Numbered from the stretch's first letter, positions 51,924-61,029 are shown. The stretch: 64,000 bases of DNA from Bradyrhizobium sp. BR13661 (GCF_029892425.1 NZ_JARXWB010000014.1:124001-188000), one strand, 5' to 3'. Notes: generated by a model from the sequence alone, not told the origin. Program-made: numbers and translations.

Positions 51924-54289
51924 TCTCTCTGCTCTCTTCGGTGTCGCTGTCATCAGCGGCGCTCGCGCAGAGCGCGGTGCCGAACAAGCCGCCCGTGGAG
52001 ATCGGCCCTGTGACCGTCTCCCCGCCCACGCCGAAACCGGCTCGCGCCGTGAGCCCCGGCAGTCAGAAACCTCGCGCAGCACGTCGGGCCACAGGGCCGA
52101 AACCGACGACTCCGGTCGCGGTAAGGCCGACCAATCAGCCCACGAGCGACACGACACCGCTGAACACCGCAATCATCACCGGCATCTCTTCGCGCCTTGG
52201 CATCTCGGCACGCGAGACGCCTGCGACCGTCGAGGTCATCAGCCAGCAGACCATGCAGGATCGGGGTATCCGGACGACAACCGATGTGGCCAAGGCTGCG
52301 GTCGGCGTGACCGGCGGCGACGCACCCGGAGCGCCTGCGATCTTCTCGATGCGCGGCTTTAGCGGCGATCAACTCACCACGCTCTACAACGGCATCCCGA
52401 TCGGTCCGTCGACCATGACCGGCCGCCCCATGGATGTGGCCGGCCTCCAGCAGGTCGAGATCATCAAGGGACCGGACTCGCTCGTGGCCGGCCTCGGCGC
52501 GACCGGCGGCGCCGTCAACTATGTGACCAAGGCGCCGCATACGGGGGCGATCGTCAACGAGGCATTCACCTCCTACGACTCCTTCAACGGCTATCGCGCC
52601 GGCTACGGCTCCGGTGGCAGCACGCTGATTGACGGCCTCGACTACCGCTTCGACATCAGCCATTTCAACGACAAGAGCTTTATCGACGACAGCTATTCGA
52701 AGCTCAGCAACGTCTCCGGACAGCTGAACTATCGCGTCACCGACAGCCTGAAGGTCTGGGGCGCGGCCGAGTACAAGCAAGACAGCGATCGCTTCTACTG
52801 GGGCACGCCGATCGTGCCGGCAAACGGGGCCGGTATCGTGCCGACCACGGGCATCGTGTCGGGCACCTGGAGCAATTATTACCTGGGTGGCGGCACGCCA
52901 GTTCCGGCAACGATCGACGCGCGCACGCTGACGACGAATTACAACGTGCTCGACAATCACAGCGGCGCCAGCGAGCTCTGGCTGCGCAGCGGCTTTCAAT
53001 GGGACATCGCCAACAACGTCTCGCTGAAGAGCCAGATCTACGGCTATGACGCCCACCGGCACTGGTTCAACAACGAGATCTCGTCGTTCGACCAGACCGT
53101 CGGCGGTGTCGCCGGCGCGGGGAGCATCTATCGCGAACGGCTGGCGCTCGACCACGCACAGCGGCTCTACGGCAACATCACCGACCTCACCGTCAATTCC
53201 AATATCGGCGACCTCGACAACCGCTTCGTCGCAACGGTGGCTGCGAGCAACAACCAGTTCAACGTCTCGCAGGACACGCTGTTCTTCAACGATTACGCCG
53301 ATCTTCTCAATCCCACCCCCGGGCTCTATGGCCCGCGCAGCGATGAGAAGATCTATACTCGCGTCAATACCGCCTCGCTGTCGTTCGAGGATCGGATCAA
53401 ATTGACCTCGAATTTCGCGCTGATCGGCGGCATCCGCTTCGAGGATATCAAGCTGGACCGCACCCGGTTCGATCCCGATGGCGTGCTGGAGGCAGCGAAG
53501 GGCTATCCGTTCTCGACGACGTTCAACCCGATCACAGGCCGCGTCGGCTACACCTGGGACATCACCCCCGGCGTCATGCTGTACAGCCAGTATGCGACCG
53601 CGGCCGACCCGACGGTCGCCAACATCTTCATTCTTGCACCGTCGGTGCCTTTGCTGCTGACGACGTCGCGGACCTATGAGACCGGCGTGAAGCTGCAATC
53701 GGCCGACAAGCGCGCAGAGGCAACATTCTCGGCCTTCGACATCGAGCGCAAGAACGTCTACGTCCCCGAGAGCGGCATCGTCTTCAACGTCGCCGGCAAG
53801 ATCGAGTCGAAGGGCATCGAGATCGCGGCGGCGATCAATCCGGTTGCCGGCCTGAAGCTGTGGGGTAATGCCGCGTTCGTGCAGTCGCACTTCGTCGATT
53901 TCACCTATGTCGACGGCAACGGCGTATTCCAGTCCTATTCGGGCAACACGCCGCCCAACGTACCGAACTTCGTCGCCAATGCCGGCGCGTCGTACCGATT
54001 CGAAACGACGCTTCCGGTCGAGATTGGCGCCTCGATGCGTCACGTCGGCGACCGCTTCAACTACCAGGACAATATGGTCGTCATGAATGCCTATACGACC
54101 TTCGATGCGTTCGCATTCGTCGACATCCCGAAGACCTATTTCACTGGTGTCGAGAACACGCGGCTCTCGTTCCGCGTGCGCAACCTGACGAACAAGCTAT
54201 ACGCCGCCTGGGGCGATCCGGGCTATACCGATCAAATCATCCTGGGTGCGCCGCGCAGCTACGAGGTGGCGGCCTCGTTCAAATGGTGA
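51839..54289 (+). CDS. TonB-dependent receptor under B12 riboswitch control (candidate cobalt/cobalamin receptor)
   Basis: The 816-residue outer-membrane receptor has a signal peptide (RAFLISLLSSVSLSSAALAQ), TonB-box-like GPVTVSPP, a Pro/Arg-rich linker, a plug of the siderophore type (ETPATVEVISQQTMQDRGIRT ... IFSMRGFSGDQLTTLYNGIPIGPSTMTGRPMDVAGLQQVEIIKGPDSLVAGLGATGGAVNYVTK) and a barrel ending APRSYEVAASFKW. The B12 riboswitch and downstream NiCoT gene point to cobalt, a cobalt chelate or cobalamin as cargo. The exact N terminus is unsettled (see the overlapping frame). Confidence 0.9.
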   Translation: MFASPQSVVVQHLHFRTGVTPGFSRAFLISLLSSVSLSSAALAQSAVPNKPPVEIGPVTVSPPTPKPARAVSPGSQKPRAARRATGPKPTTPVAVRPTNQPTSDTTPLNTAIITGISSRLGISARETPATVEVISQQTMQDRGIRTTTDVAKAAVGVTGGDAPGAPAIFSMRGFSGDQLTTLYNGIPIGPSTMTGRPMDVAGLQQVEIIKGPDSLVAGLGATGGAVNYVTKAPHTGAIVNEAFTSYDSFNGYRAGYGSGGSTLIDGLDYRFDISHFNDKSFIDDSYSKLSNVSGQLNYRVTDSLKVWGAAEYKQDSDRFYWGTPIVPANGAGIVPTTGIVSGTWSNYYLGGGTPVPATIDARTLTTNYNVLDNHSGASELWLRSGFQWDIANNVSLKSQIYGYDAHRHWFNNEISSFDQTVGGVAGAGSIYRERLALDHAQRLYGNITDLTVNSNIGDLDNRFVATVAASNNQFNVSQDTLFFNDYADLLNPTPGLYGPRSDEKIYTRVNTASLSFEDRIKLTSNFALIGGIRFEDIKLDRTRFDPDGVLEAAKGYPFSTTFNPITGRVGYTWDITPGVMLYSQYATAADPTVANIFILAPSVPLLLTTSRTYETGVKLQSADKRAEATFSAFDIERKNVYVPESGIVFNVAGKIESKGIEIAAAINPVAGLKLWGNAAFVQSHFVDFTYVDGNGVFQSYSGNTPPNVPNFVANAGASYRFETTLPVEIGASMRHVGDRFNYQDNMVVMNAYTTFDAFAFVDIPKTYFTGVENTRLSFRVRNLTNKLYAAWGDPGYTDQIILGAPRSYEVAASFKW

Positions 54290-54429
54290 GGTGAATGTTA
54301 ACATGAGAAGACGATCCCGTCGTCCGACTTGGCGAGGCCGGGACCTATGAACAAAACCTTGATGCTTCAGGGACGCTGGATCCAGTCATGAAAGAGGATC
54401 AGATTATTTACAGTCGAGGAAGTACCATA

Positions 54430-55509
54430 GTGACTCAGCCCACGGCCGTCCGCGTGAGATCATTCGACCTACGAAAACGTTGCGATCCCGAGTCACTCGG
54501 TTTCCGTGTTCGGATTGTCAGCATATACAGCCTTCTTATTTTCGCCAATGTGTCTACTTGGGTATGGGCTCTTGTTGAGTTTGCACATCAGCCCGTGCTC
54601 ATCGGAACCGCTGTGTTGGCCTATAGCCTCGGGCTACGTCACGCCATCGATGCAGACCACATTGCAGCCATCGACAATGTAACGCGCAAGCTGATGCAAG
54701 AGGGAAAGCGACCAGTCGCCGTCGGATTTTTCTTTGCATTAGGGCATTCGACGGTCGTTGTGCTTGCGTCGATTGCTGTTGCGCTAACCGCAAATGCGTT
54801 GAGCGATAAGCTTGCTTCATATCGAGAGATTGGCGGCATCATCGGCACATCGACATCAGCGCTATTTCTTTTCCTGATAGCGGTTGCAAATATCATTGTA
54901 CTGCGGGGCGTATACCGCGCCTTTCGGTTGGTCGAGCGAGGCGACCGGGTACCGGAAGAGGACATCGACGCATTGTTACAGCAGCGCGGATGGTTGGCGC
55001 GTATGTTCAGGCCGCTTTTCAGATTTGTTTCACGAAGTTGGCATCTTTACCCAATAGGCCTGTTGTTCGCGCTCGGTTTCGAGACCGCGAGCGAGATCAG
55101 CCTATTCGGCCTCTCAGCCCAAGCGTCCAATTCAATCTCTAACTGGTCGCTTCTAATTTTCCCGGCACTGTTCGCCGCCGGAATGACGCTCGTCGATACT
55201 ACTGATGGTGTCCTAATGCTCGGGGCTTACGGGTGGGCGTATCGAAATCCCATGCGCAAGCTCTTTTACAATCTGACCATCACGTCAGTGTCTGTGATTG
55301 TGGCATTGGTGGTCGGCGGCATCGAAACGCTCGGCCTCATATCAAATCAATTCCATCTACAAGGTGCTTTTTGGAGAGTGATCTCGGACATAAATGAAAA
55401 CTTCGGCGTACTCGGCTATGGCATTGTGGTGCTGTTCGTCTTGAGTTGGGGCGTGTCATTCGTCGTCTATCGCTTCAAGGGATATGACCGCTGTGTCAAA
55501 AAGGGCTGA
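54430..55509 (+). CDS. NiCoT-family nickel/cobalt permease
   Basis: NiCoT permeases (HoxN, NixA, NhlF) import Ni2+ or Co2+ across the inner membrane. The protein has about eight hydrophobic segments and the signature LRHAIDADHIAAIDNVTRKLM in the second segment, FALGHSTVVVLASIAVAL, LLFALGFETASEISLFGL and AAGMTLVDTTDGVLML. These hold the His/Asp residues for metal transit. GTG 54430 has GAGGAAG 7 nt upstream; an in-frame ATG 54388 is an alternative. It follows the B12-riboswitch TonB gene by about 140 bp, so cobalt is the likely main substrate. Confidence 0.93.
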   Translation: MTQPTAVRVRSFDLRKRCDPESLGFRVRIVSIYSLLIFANVSTWVWALVEFAHQPVLIGTAVLAYSLGLRHAIDADHIAAIDNVTRKLMQEGKRPVAVGFFFALGHSTVVVLASIAVALTANALSDKLASYREIGGIIGTSTSALFLFLIAVANIIVLRGVYRAFRLVERGDRVPEEDIDALLQQRGWLARMFRPLFRFVSRSWHLYPIGLLFALGFETASEISLFGLSAQASNSISNWSLLIFPALFAAGMTLVDTTDGVLMLGAYGWAYRNPMRKLFYNLTITSVSVIVALVVGGIETLGLISNQFHLQGAFWRVISDINENFGVLGYGIVVLFVLSWGVSFVVYRFKGYDRCVKKG

Positions 55510-56135
55510 CACTCCGAGGCTTCCAATGTCGGCCCATCTGCGACCTCACACAACAACCGCTATTGTGCCTCTCTCGGCCGACCTGCGACATCGGATGGGC
55601 GTACCATTCCGATTTTATGTTCGCTGCTCAACCATTCGCGGCTGACACCAGCTTCGATTACAGAGATGCGACACTTTGGGTCCTTCCAGGGCCCTCCCCA
55701 TGTGGGTGGAAGTGCGACCTCGCCATTTCCGTAGATGCAAAAGATCTGTTTTCGGTTGTTATTCTCGCTCTGTGAAATATGCGAGGTTTCGGGCAATGGC
55801 ATGGGCTAACTTGAGGCACGTTTAGTACCCCTCGGGTGAAAATCTCCTGCATCTTCATTGCCGCACCGAGGTTTCACAAATGAACGCAACTAAGCCTTAT
55901 CGCCTCATCCCGAGGGCCTCTCAACGCAACAGCCTACGCGCCTCCTGCCCCGGCGTCGGGGCGCTGATCGAGCGCCAGCTTCGCGTTGATCGGCATCATG
56001 TGGTAGAGTGTCTAGGCCGTGGGTGCGCTGTTAAGCGAACATTGCGAACAGGTTTGTCAAATATTCCAAGCAGGTCGATCCAGCTCGGCGCCGTGCCGTT
56101 GGTTGAAAGTCCTTTGGAATTGCAGCGGAAGCCGT
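55510..56135. other. Mostly noncoding stretch with one weak ORF
   Basis: This 626-bp gap between convergent genes has no recognised element. A weak minus-strand frame at 55560-55802 is listed separately. No strong terminator after the NiCoT gene is visible. Confidence 0.35.
55560..55802 (-). CDS. Hypothetical small protein (weak support)
   Basis: The 80-residue frame reads QIFCIYGNGEVALPPTWGGPWKDPKCRISVIEAGVSREWLSSEHKIGMVRPSDVAGRPREAQ, which looks coding by residue use (Trp, Gly and Pro pattern). The ATG at 55802 lacks a ribosome site. No family is recognised. Confidence 0.35.
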   Translation of the reverse strand: MPLPETSHISQSENNNRKQIFCIYGNGEVALPPTWGGPWKDPKCRISVIEAGVSREWLSSEHKIGMVRPSDVAGRPREAQ

Positions 56136-56309
56136 TTATCGGCAGACCTTAACGTAGACACAGATCTTCTTGAAATTTTCCCAGCGACATTGTTGTTCCA
56201 TCCGGCATGTCTTTCCCTTGGGGTCCGCCTGAGCGGTCTGGCCTGCCATGGCCGCAGTGCTTGCCCCTATAAAGACGGCCACGATCAAAACCCGGCTGAC
56301 AAATCTCAT
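56136..56309 (-). CDS. 57-residue secreted Cys-rich protein
   Basis: From ATG 56309, with AGGAG about 6 nt upstream, the frame encodes a signal peptide (MRFVSRVLIVAVFIGASTAA) and a short mature part with five Cys-spaced motifs including CRMEQQCRW and ICVYVKVC, four cysteines in all. It ends TAA at 56136. It follows the MORN gene by 34 bp on the same strand, so it closes that operon. Four Cys suggest two disulfides or a metal site. Confidence 0.7.
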   Translation of the reverse strand: MRFVSRVLIVAVFIGASTAAMAGQTAQADPKGKTCRMEQQCRWENFKKICVYVKVCR

Positions 56310-56343
56310 GATTTTCTCCTGCTAATTTTTGGATGTTGCCTCG

Positions 56344-56889
56344 TCAGTGACAGGTGGAGGACGACACGCCGAAAGCCATCTTACGCTTTCCGTCGGTCAG
56401 GCAACCGTCCTTCCACACGCCTTGGAATACGCCTTCGAGCGTGGTCGCAGTGCCCACTCCGTTCGGCTTTCCGTTGCGAAAATCTCCTTCGTAGCGCGCA
56501 CGAAGCAGATTCATGACGCCGTGCCCGCTGGGCTCACCGTTTAACAGCTCACCGTCATAGGAACCGGATCCCCAAGCCTGTCGGCCGCGACCGGACTGAC
56601 GCCCCTGATTCCAATCTCCCTCGTCGGTCTCGATCACGGTCGTGCTTCGCAGCCATCGAAGGTTGCCGTGCCCTTGCGCCCGACCGTTGACGCATTCGCC
56701 GGTCCAACTCACGGACTCGCCGGGAGTTGGATGTGGATTAAAGACCTGGCAGCCGCTAACGGGATCAGCGACGAAGGCGCCGGGGGTCATCAACGGCTCT
56801 TTGGTCTGGGCATTCCCCGCCGTCGAGCAACCCAACGCCATGAGGAGCAACGCTGATCTACCGATGATCTGTTTGATGGCTTCGTTCAC
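56344..56889 (-). CDS. MORN-repeat exported protein
   Basis: The 181-residue protein has a signal-like N terminus with a possible lipobox (LLLMALGCSTAGN) and then about four MORN-type repeats: GRAQGHGNLRW, GDWNQGRQSGRGRQAWGSGSYDGEL, GEPSGHGVMNLLRARYEGDFRNGKPNGVGTATTLEG and GVWKDG. MORN repeats form extended beta-hairpin ladders. It overlaps the TlpA-like gene by 4 bp. The role in the metal operon is unknown. Confidence 0.8.
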   Translation of the reverse strand: MNEAIKQIIGRSALLLMALGCSTAGNAQTKEPLMTPGAFVADPVSGCQVFNPHPTPGESVSWTGECVNGRAQGHGNLRWLRSTTVIETDEGDWNQGRQSGRGRQAWGSGSYDGELLNGEPSGHGVMNLLRARYEGDFRNGKPNGVGTATTLEGVFQGVWKDGCLTDGKRKMAFGVSSSTCH

Positions 56890-57446
56890 TGGGAGCCCTT
56901 GCTTTCGAGTAGCGGCAGAACAACTTCACGCAAAAGCGGTTCGCGGACATCAATAAACTTGTCACGGACAATTCCATCCCGATCGATTACGTAGGTGAGC
57001 GGGAAGCCTTCGGGCGGCCCAAATCCATCGTGTGTGATCTTGTCGAGAGTGGAGGTCGGGTAAGACAGGCCTCGGCTGACCGTGCGCATTTTCGCAAAGT
57101 CGCGAGGACGATCCGCGCTGATGCCGATTAACTCCAGTCCCTGTTCGTGATAGCGCTGATAGAAAGCATTGAGGGCCGGCATCTCCTTCTTGCACGGCGC
57201 GCACCAGGTTGCCCAGTAGTTCACCAGGACGACCTTGCCGCGAAGCCTGCCAAGATCGAAGCTGTCGCCATCGAGCCGTGCAGCGACGAGCGGTGGCGCC
57301 GGCTTGTCCAACTCTGGTGCAGCGAAGGCAGGATCAATCAACGCCGTCATTACAAACAAGGCTGTGGCGACTCTGATCGACCTGTCCTTTAGCCAAAAAA
57401 GGAGCGTTAAGCTCCTTTTCGCTGTTACGGGTGCTTGTGGTCGCAT
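56886..57446 (-). CDS. TlpA/ResA-like thiol-disulfide protein
   Basis: The 186-residue exported thioredoxin-like protein has a signal-anchor near residues 21-42 and the active site WATWCAPCKKEM (about residues 84-95, CxxC = CAPC). The later ELIGISADRP and FPLTYVIDRDGIVRD fit the TlpA family, which reduces cytochrome c or copper-site cysteines in the periplasm. It lies between the outer-membrane transporter (18 bp) and the MORN gene (4-bp overlap). This suggests upkeep of Cys-containing metal proteins. Confidence 0.9.
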   Translation of the reverse strand: MRPQAPVTAKRSLTLLFWLKDRSIRVATALFVMTALIDPAFAAPELDKPAPPLVAARLDGDSFDLGRLRGKVVLVNYWATWCAPCKKEMPALNAFYQRYHEQGLELIGISADRPRDFAKMRTVSRGLSYPTSTLDKITHDGFGPPEGFPLTYVIDRDGIVRDKFIDVREPLLREVVLPLLESKGSQ

Positions 57447-57464
57447 GCTGAGGTCGACCTCCCG

Positions 57465-58529
57465 CTAAAAATTGTAGCTCGCCACGGTCTTCACCATGTA
57501 GGGCGCAATCAACTGTCCCTGACTGCCGCTATCGTTGATCGCCGCGTTGGTGCGATAGTAGATGGGTACCTCGACGTCGACATAGAACTTGAAAACCCGC
57601 TTGTTCACCTCATCCAGCACCTTGGTGAACTCAACGCCCGGCGAGAACATCAGGCGGTCGAAGCCGGTGTTCAGCGGGTCGGACGCCGGGCCGCTGTCGT
57701 GCTGCCGGTGCGAGGCGATGATCTGCACCAGCGGAGCTATCTTGTCGAAGCCCAGCACGTTGTAGAAATTGTTGTAGATGATGCCGGCGGCGGCATCGAC
57801 CTGGAAGCCCGGCTTGTACATCTGCATCATTCCGCTGTCGGCATCGAAGGCCGCCTGGTACAGGAACGGCTGCTGCCACCTGATCTGAGAAAAATACTGC
57901 CAGGCATTATCACCGGTGATCATGCCGCGATGAAACGCTCCGAGAATGAGATCGGTGCTGCCGGAGCCGATCTGCGTGTCGCGGTCCAGGCCCGTTGCCG
58001 TGAACGTGCCGGTCGGCAGCTTCAATCCGAAAATGATTCCGGTGGACATATCCGCGGCGAATCCCGTGTACATGCCCATCACCTCAACGTCGCCGAACGA
58101 ACGCGAGTTGAAGGTCTGAACCATCGGCGGATCGTTGGGGAAGTTCGTGTCGGTACTGAAGGCGCGGGTCACATAGGGTACGCGCATCATGACGCCCCAA
58201 TCCCGGTTGAACATGTATTGCAGGCCGACCGTGTACCAGTTGGTCACCACTTGCTTGTCCGAATTGGCAGACGCCGGTCCTTTCGAACTGCCGATCCAAT
58301 TGGCGTTCTGGTTAGAGTGCCACCATTCGGTGAAGATCCTGCCGCCGTGGTCGTCTTCCTGCGGCAACAGGCCGCCGCCGACGTCGAACACGCTACAGCC
58401 GCAGGCGCAGGCAAGAGCGGGGCTGGAGCCGACGGTCGACATGATGCAGAACGCGCCGACGAGGGATGCGAGGAGGAGGATGCCGCGGCGAACATGGCGT
58501 GAGCCGCGCTGCCAGAGATTAGTGAACAT
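57465..58529 (-). CDS. Outer-membrane beta-barrel protein, transporter-like
   Basis: The 354-residue protein has a signal peptide (HVRRGILLLASLVGAFCIMSTVGSSPALAC) and a Cys cluster right after it: CACGCSVFDVGGG. The rest is beta-strand rich and ends YMVKTVASYNF with a terminal aromatic as outer-membrane barrels do. The CxCGC cluster near the N terminus could bind metal. I believe similar proteins occur near copper genes but cannot name a family. ATG 58529 opens the signal peptide. Confidence 0.72.
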   Translation of the reverse strand: MFTNLWQRGSRHVRRGILLLASLVGAFCIMSTVGSSPALACACGCSVFDVGGGLLPQEDDHGGRIFTEWWHSNQNANWIGSSKGPASANSDKQVVTNWYTVGLQYMFNRDWGVMMRVPYVTRAFSTDTNFPNDPPMVQTFNSRSFGDVEVMGMYTGFAADMSTGIIFGLKLPTGTFTATGLDRDTQIGSGSTDLILGAFHRGMITGDNAWQYFSQIRWQQPFLYQAAFDADSGMMQMYKPGFQVDAAAGIIYNNFYNVLGFDKIAPLVQIIASHRQHDSGPASDPLNTGFDRLMFSPGVEFTKVLDEVNKRVFKFYVDVEVPIYYRTNAAINDSGSQGQLIAPYMVKTVASYNF

Positions 58530-58656
58530 GCATGCTCCGTTGGCATGTGTGCAAGAGGAGGTACCGCGTACGGCCACGCGCTTTCGTGCCTCGGTTCGAG
58601 CAGAGGGCTGGCCGACATTAGCGACGGTTGCCGCCGGTTGATGGCTGTGTGTCATG

Positions 58657-59478
58657 TCAGAACCTGTAGTTCACGCCGAGGCGCACGGTCTGGATGGTCA
58701 AATTGGCTGACCCATGCAGCGTGTTGGCGCCAGCAGCATTGTCGGCGATGACGCCGAGCGCATTCAGCGTTGGGAATTTCGCAAACAGATATTCGGTCTT
58801 GACGCTGACATGGTCGGTCCAGGCCCATTCCCAGCCTGCTCCTGCGGTCCAGCCGACCAGGTTGGATGATGCGGTTGCAGTGCCTGCCGCCGCGTTGAGG
58901 GTATCGACATAGGTCTGCGTGTACTTGACGTGTGCGAAAGCCACGCCGCCGGTGGCGTAGATCAGCGAGCGGTCCGAGGCGATGCCAATACGCGGACGGA
59001 TGGTCGCCAGGCTGTCGGTTTGCAGAGATTGTGTGATCGTCATCGTGTCTGCTGTCGTCAGCACGCCGTTGGGGTTGCTGAAGGCGGGCTTGCTGCGGAA
59101 CCAGTCCCAGTCGCCCTCGATGCCGGCGACGAAGATCCCGGCCTGGTAGTTGCAGCCTCCCTGAACACCGCCGATAAAGCCGGGGTCGTTGCCTGAGCCG
59201 GTGCCGGTCGCAGCCGCGGTGGCGAGATCGGCGGGGTCGACGAGATGCGTGCCGGGGTCGACACTGGACTTGAAGTCAGTCCCGCTCGCGGCGCCACCCG
59301 CGTTGAGGCCTAGGTAGCAGCCGGTCCAGCTAAAGGCTGGCGTGTGAGTTGGGACCGCTTTCACCGAAAGGTCGGCAGCCGACACAGGAGTTGCTAGAAG
59401 CAGAAGCAGGGGTGCTGCGACCGCGATAGACGAGCGAAAGCGATCCTCCGATGGACCGGGGCTGAGATAACTGCGCAT
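58657..59478 (-). CDS. Outer-membrane protein of the Omp25/31-like beta-barrel type
   Basis: The 273-residue protein has a signal peptide (IAVAAPLLLLLATPVSAADLSVKAVP), then the rhizobial pattern FSWTGCYLGLNAGGA, GFIGGVQGGCNYQAGIFVAGIEGDWDW, and repeated strands ending LGVNYRF. These eight-stranded porin-like proteins are abundant in the alphaproteobacterial outer membrane. It is second in the DUF2946-led operon. Whether it is a metal pore is unknown. Confidence 0.88.
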   Translation of the reverse strand: MRSYLSPGPSEDRFRSSIAVAAPLLLLLATPVSAADLSVKAVPTHTPAFSWTGCYLGLNAGGAASGTDFKSSVDPGTHLVDPADLATAAATGTGSGNDPGFIGGVQGGCNYQAGIFVAGIEGDWDWFRSKPAFSNPNGVLTTADTMTITQSLQTDSLATIRPRIGIASDRSLIYATGGVAFAHVKYTQTYVDTLNAAAGTATASSNLVGWTAGAGWEWAWTDHVSVKTEYLFAKFPTLNALGVIADNAAGANTLHGSANLTIQTVRLGVNYRF

Positions 59479-59555
59479 GGCGCAAGCTCCATGAGTGACG
59501 CCAAGTCATGGCGACTTGACGCGTGACGAAGTGATCAATGCGTGAACGTTGCGGA

Positions 59556-59921
59556 TCAGATCGCCGGCGGCGGAGCGCGAGCCTGGGAATTGGAGCCAGT
59601 GCGGGGAGCAATGACAAACGCTGGCTTCTGCTGCCAAATTACGTTTGAAAAATTCTCAACCGGTGCCAGAACAGTGGAGTTCTGCGGCAAGTGTAGCGAG
59701 GCATCCGCAAGAACCGCGCAGCAGAGAGTGCAGGAGCCGTCGGCGCCGCGATCATCGGACGGCGCCGACCCATTCCTGGAACCGCTATGGCAGATTTCGA
59801 TGGATGCAAGAGGATCACCGGCCGCGACCGCGGTCGCCCAGCATGCAGAGATCGGTGCCATGATCTGCGCCATCAGCGCAATCAAGACGATCGGCAAGAA
59901 TTTCCGCAGGCGCCGCGCCAT
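59556..59921 (-). CDS. Second DUF2946 protein, possible copper-responsive leader ORF
   Basis: The 121-residue protein has a hydrophobic N-terminal segment (FLPIVLIALMAQIMAPISACWA), ICHSGS, and the CxxC motif GSCTLCCAV (Cys64, Cys67, plus Cys68). ATG 59921 has GGGAGGGGG about 4 nt upstream. It leads an operon of two outer-membrane proteins, TlpA-like, MORN and the Cys-rich small protein, 77 bp from the first. It shares the layout of 46735-47112 and may play the same control role. Confidence 0.7.
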   Translation of the reverse strand: MARRLRKFLPIVLIALMAQIMAPISACWATAVAAGDPLASIEICHSGSRNGSAPSDDRGADGSCTLCCAVLADASLHLPQNSTVLAPVENFSNVIWQQKPAFVIAPRTGSNSQARAPPPAI

Positions 59922-60238
59922 AGTCCCCCTCCCTCGAAAGACAAAATAGCTGCAAGCCCGAAGCATCGCAACCACGGCATCTCGTGCCGCATCGACGGCC
60001 TGCTGAGCGTTGCCCGCCGGTCACGCCACTCAAGTGCTGTAGCCAGCGCCCACGGTACCAGACGGCAAACGCAATCTGCGTCGCCGCGCAGCATCCTCTC
60101 AGATCAGATATTCAATTCGAGCCACGCATTGAACCAGCGACCCTGGGCCCTCGACTAGGCCGACCCTGCCGACCGTCGAGCAGTAGTTCTGATTGAACTA
60201 TTTGTCGATGCGGATATCTAGCCGGATATGTTAGCTAT

Positions 60239-61018
60239 CTAGATACCCAACCGCTGCCTGGCTGCGTCCGCCTCTTTTCGTGCCTGTGCGATAAGCGGCG
60301 AACGGCGCTGGAGTATCTCCTGCGTCAGCGTCGGGCCCGCGCCCTCCGGGCTACCAGCGGTGAATGGCGGCTTCGGATCGTATTCGATCAAAAGCTGAAT
60401 CCGTCTGGCGGTATCATCGTCGGAGAGTCGGGCCGCGAGTGTTAGTCCGAAGTCGATCCCGGAAGTGACGCCTCCGGCTGTGAAGCGATTGCGGTCCTCG
60501 ACGACTCGCTCTGCCCTGAGGGTCGCCCCCATCAATGGCAGCAAGTCGCGTACATACCAATGCGACGTGGCCTGGTACCCCTTCAGCAAGCCTGCGGCGG
60601 CAAGAACCAATGACCCCGTGCAGACGCTCGTCACGTAGCGTGCGCGGGCTCCCCGCGACGCCAGGAAGCCGATTACGTCCGCATCCTTCATGCAGGCGAC
60701 CGATCCCCCGAGGCCGCCAGGGACGAACAGGACGTCCAGATCCGCGGGACAGGTGTCAAATGTGTCGGTCGCGAGAAGTGCGATGCCGACGTCAGTCATG
60801 ACAGGGTTCTTGTCTTTCCAAACCAGCTTCACGTTCGCCTGAAGTATCGAAAAGACGGTTTGGGGCCCGACCAGATCCTGCAGGATCATGCCGGGATAGA
60901 TCAGCATGCCAATGGTCGGCTTCGTCGCTTCCGCCGGTTCGGCTGCGGATGCTGTCCGAAGAACTTGCGACAGAAGCGGTAGCGCACCAAGCGCGATTCC
61001 AAAATCACGACGATTCAT
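60239..61018 (-). CDS. Exported DJ-1/PfpI (isonitrile hydratase-like) protein 1
   Basis: The 259-residue protein has a Tat-like signal (MNRRDFGIALGALPLLSQVLRTASA) and a DJ-1 fold: TIGMLIYPGMILQDLVGPQTVFSIL (catalytic-type Asp), VLFVPGGLGG, and the nucleophile elbow VTSVCTGSLVLAAAGLLKGYQATSHW with the active Cys. This matches isonitrile hydratase InhA of Pseudomonas, which hydrates R-NC to N-formamide. Residues for catalysis appear kept. It is last in a run with a copper-uptake-associated gene, a paralogue and a TonB receptor. The true substrate is unknown. Confidence 0.8.
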   Translation of the reverse strand: MNRRDFGIALGALPLLSQVLRTASAAEPAEATKPTIGMLIYPGMILQDLVGPQTVFSILQANVKLVWKDKNPVMTDVGIALLATDTFDTCPADLDVLFVPGGLGGSVACMKDADVIGFLASRGARARYVTSVCTGSLVLAAAGLLKGYQATSHWYVRDLLPLMGATLRAERVVEDRNRFTAGGVTSGIDFGLTLAARLSDDDTARRIQLLIEYDPKPPFTAGSPEGAGPTLTQEILQRRSPLIAQARKEADAARQRLGI

Positions 61019-61029
61019 GATGCATCCTG

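Noticed and set aside
51953..54043. 696-codon minus-strand frame inside the TonB receptor
   Set aside because: It mirrors the receptor in another frame, is Arg/Asp/Gly-rich without domain features, and ends without a ribosome site.
54295..54304. ATGTTAACAT palindrome before the NiCoT gene as an operator
   Set aside because: A 10-bp palindrome is short enough to occur by chance, and the B12 riboswitch already explains control.
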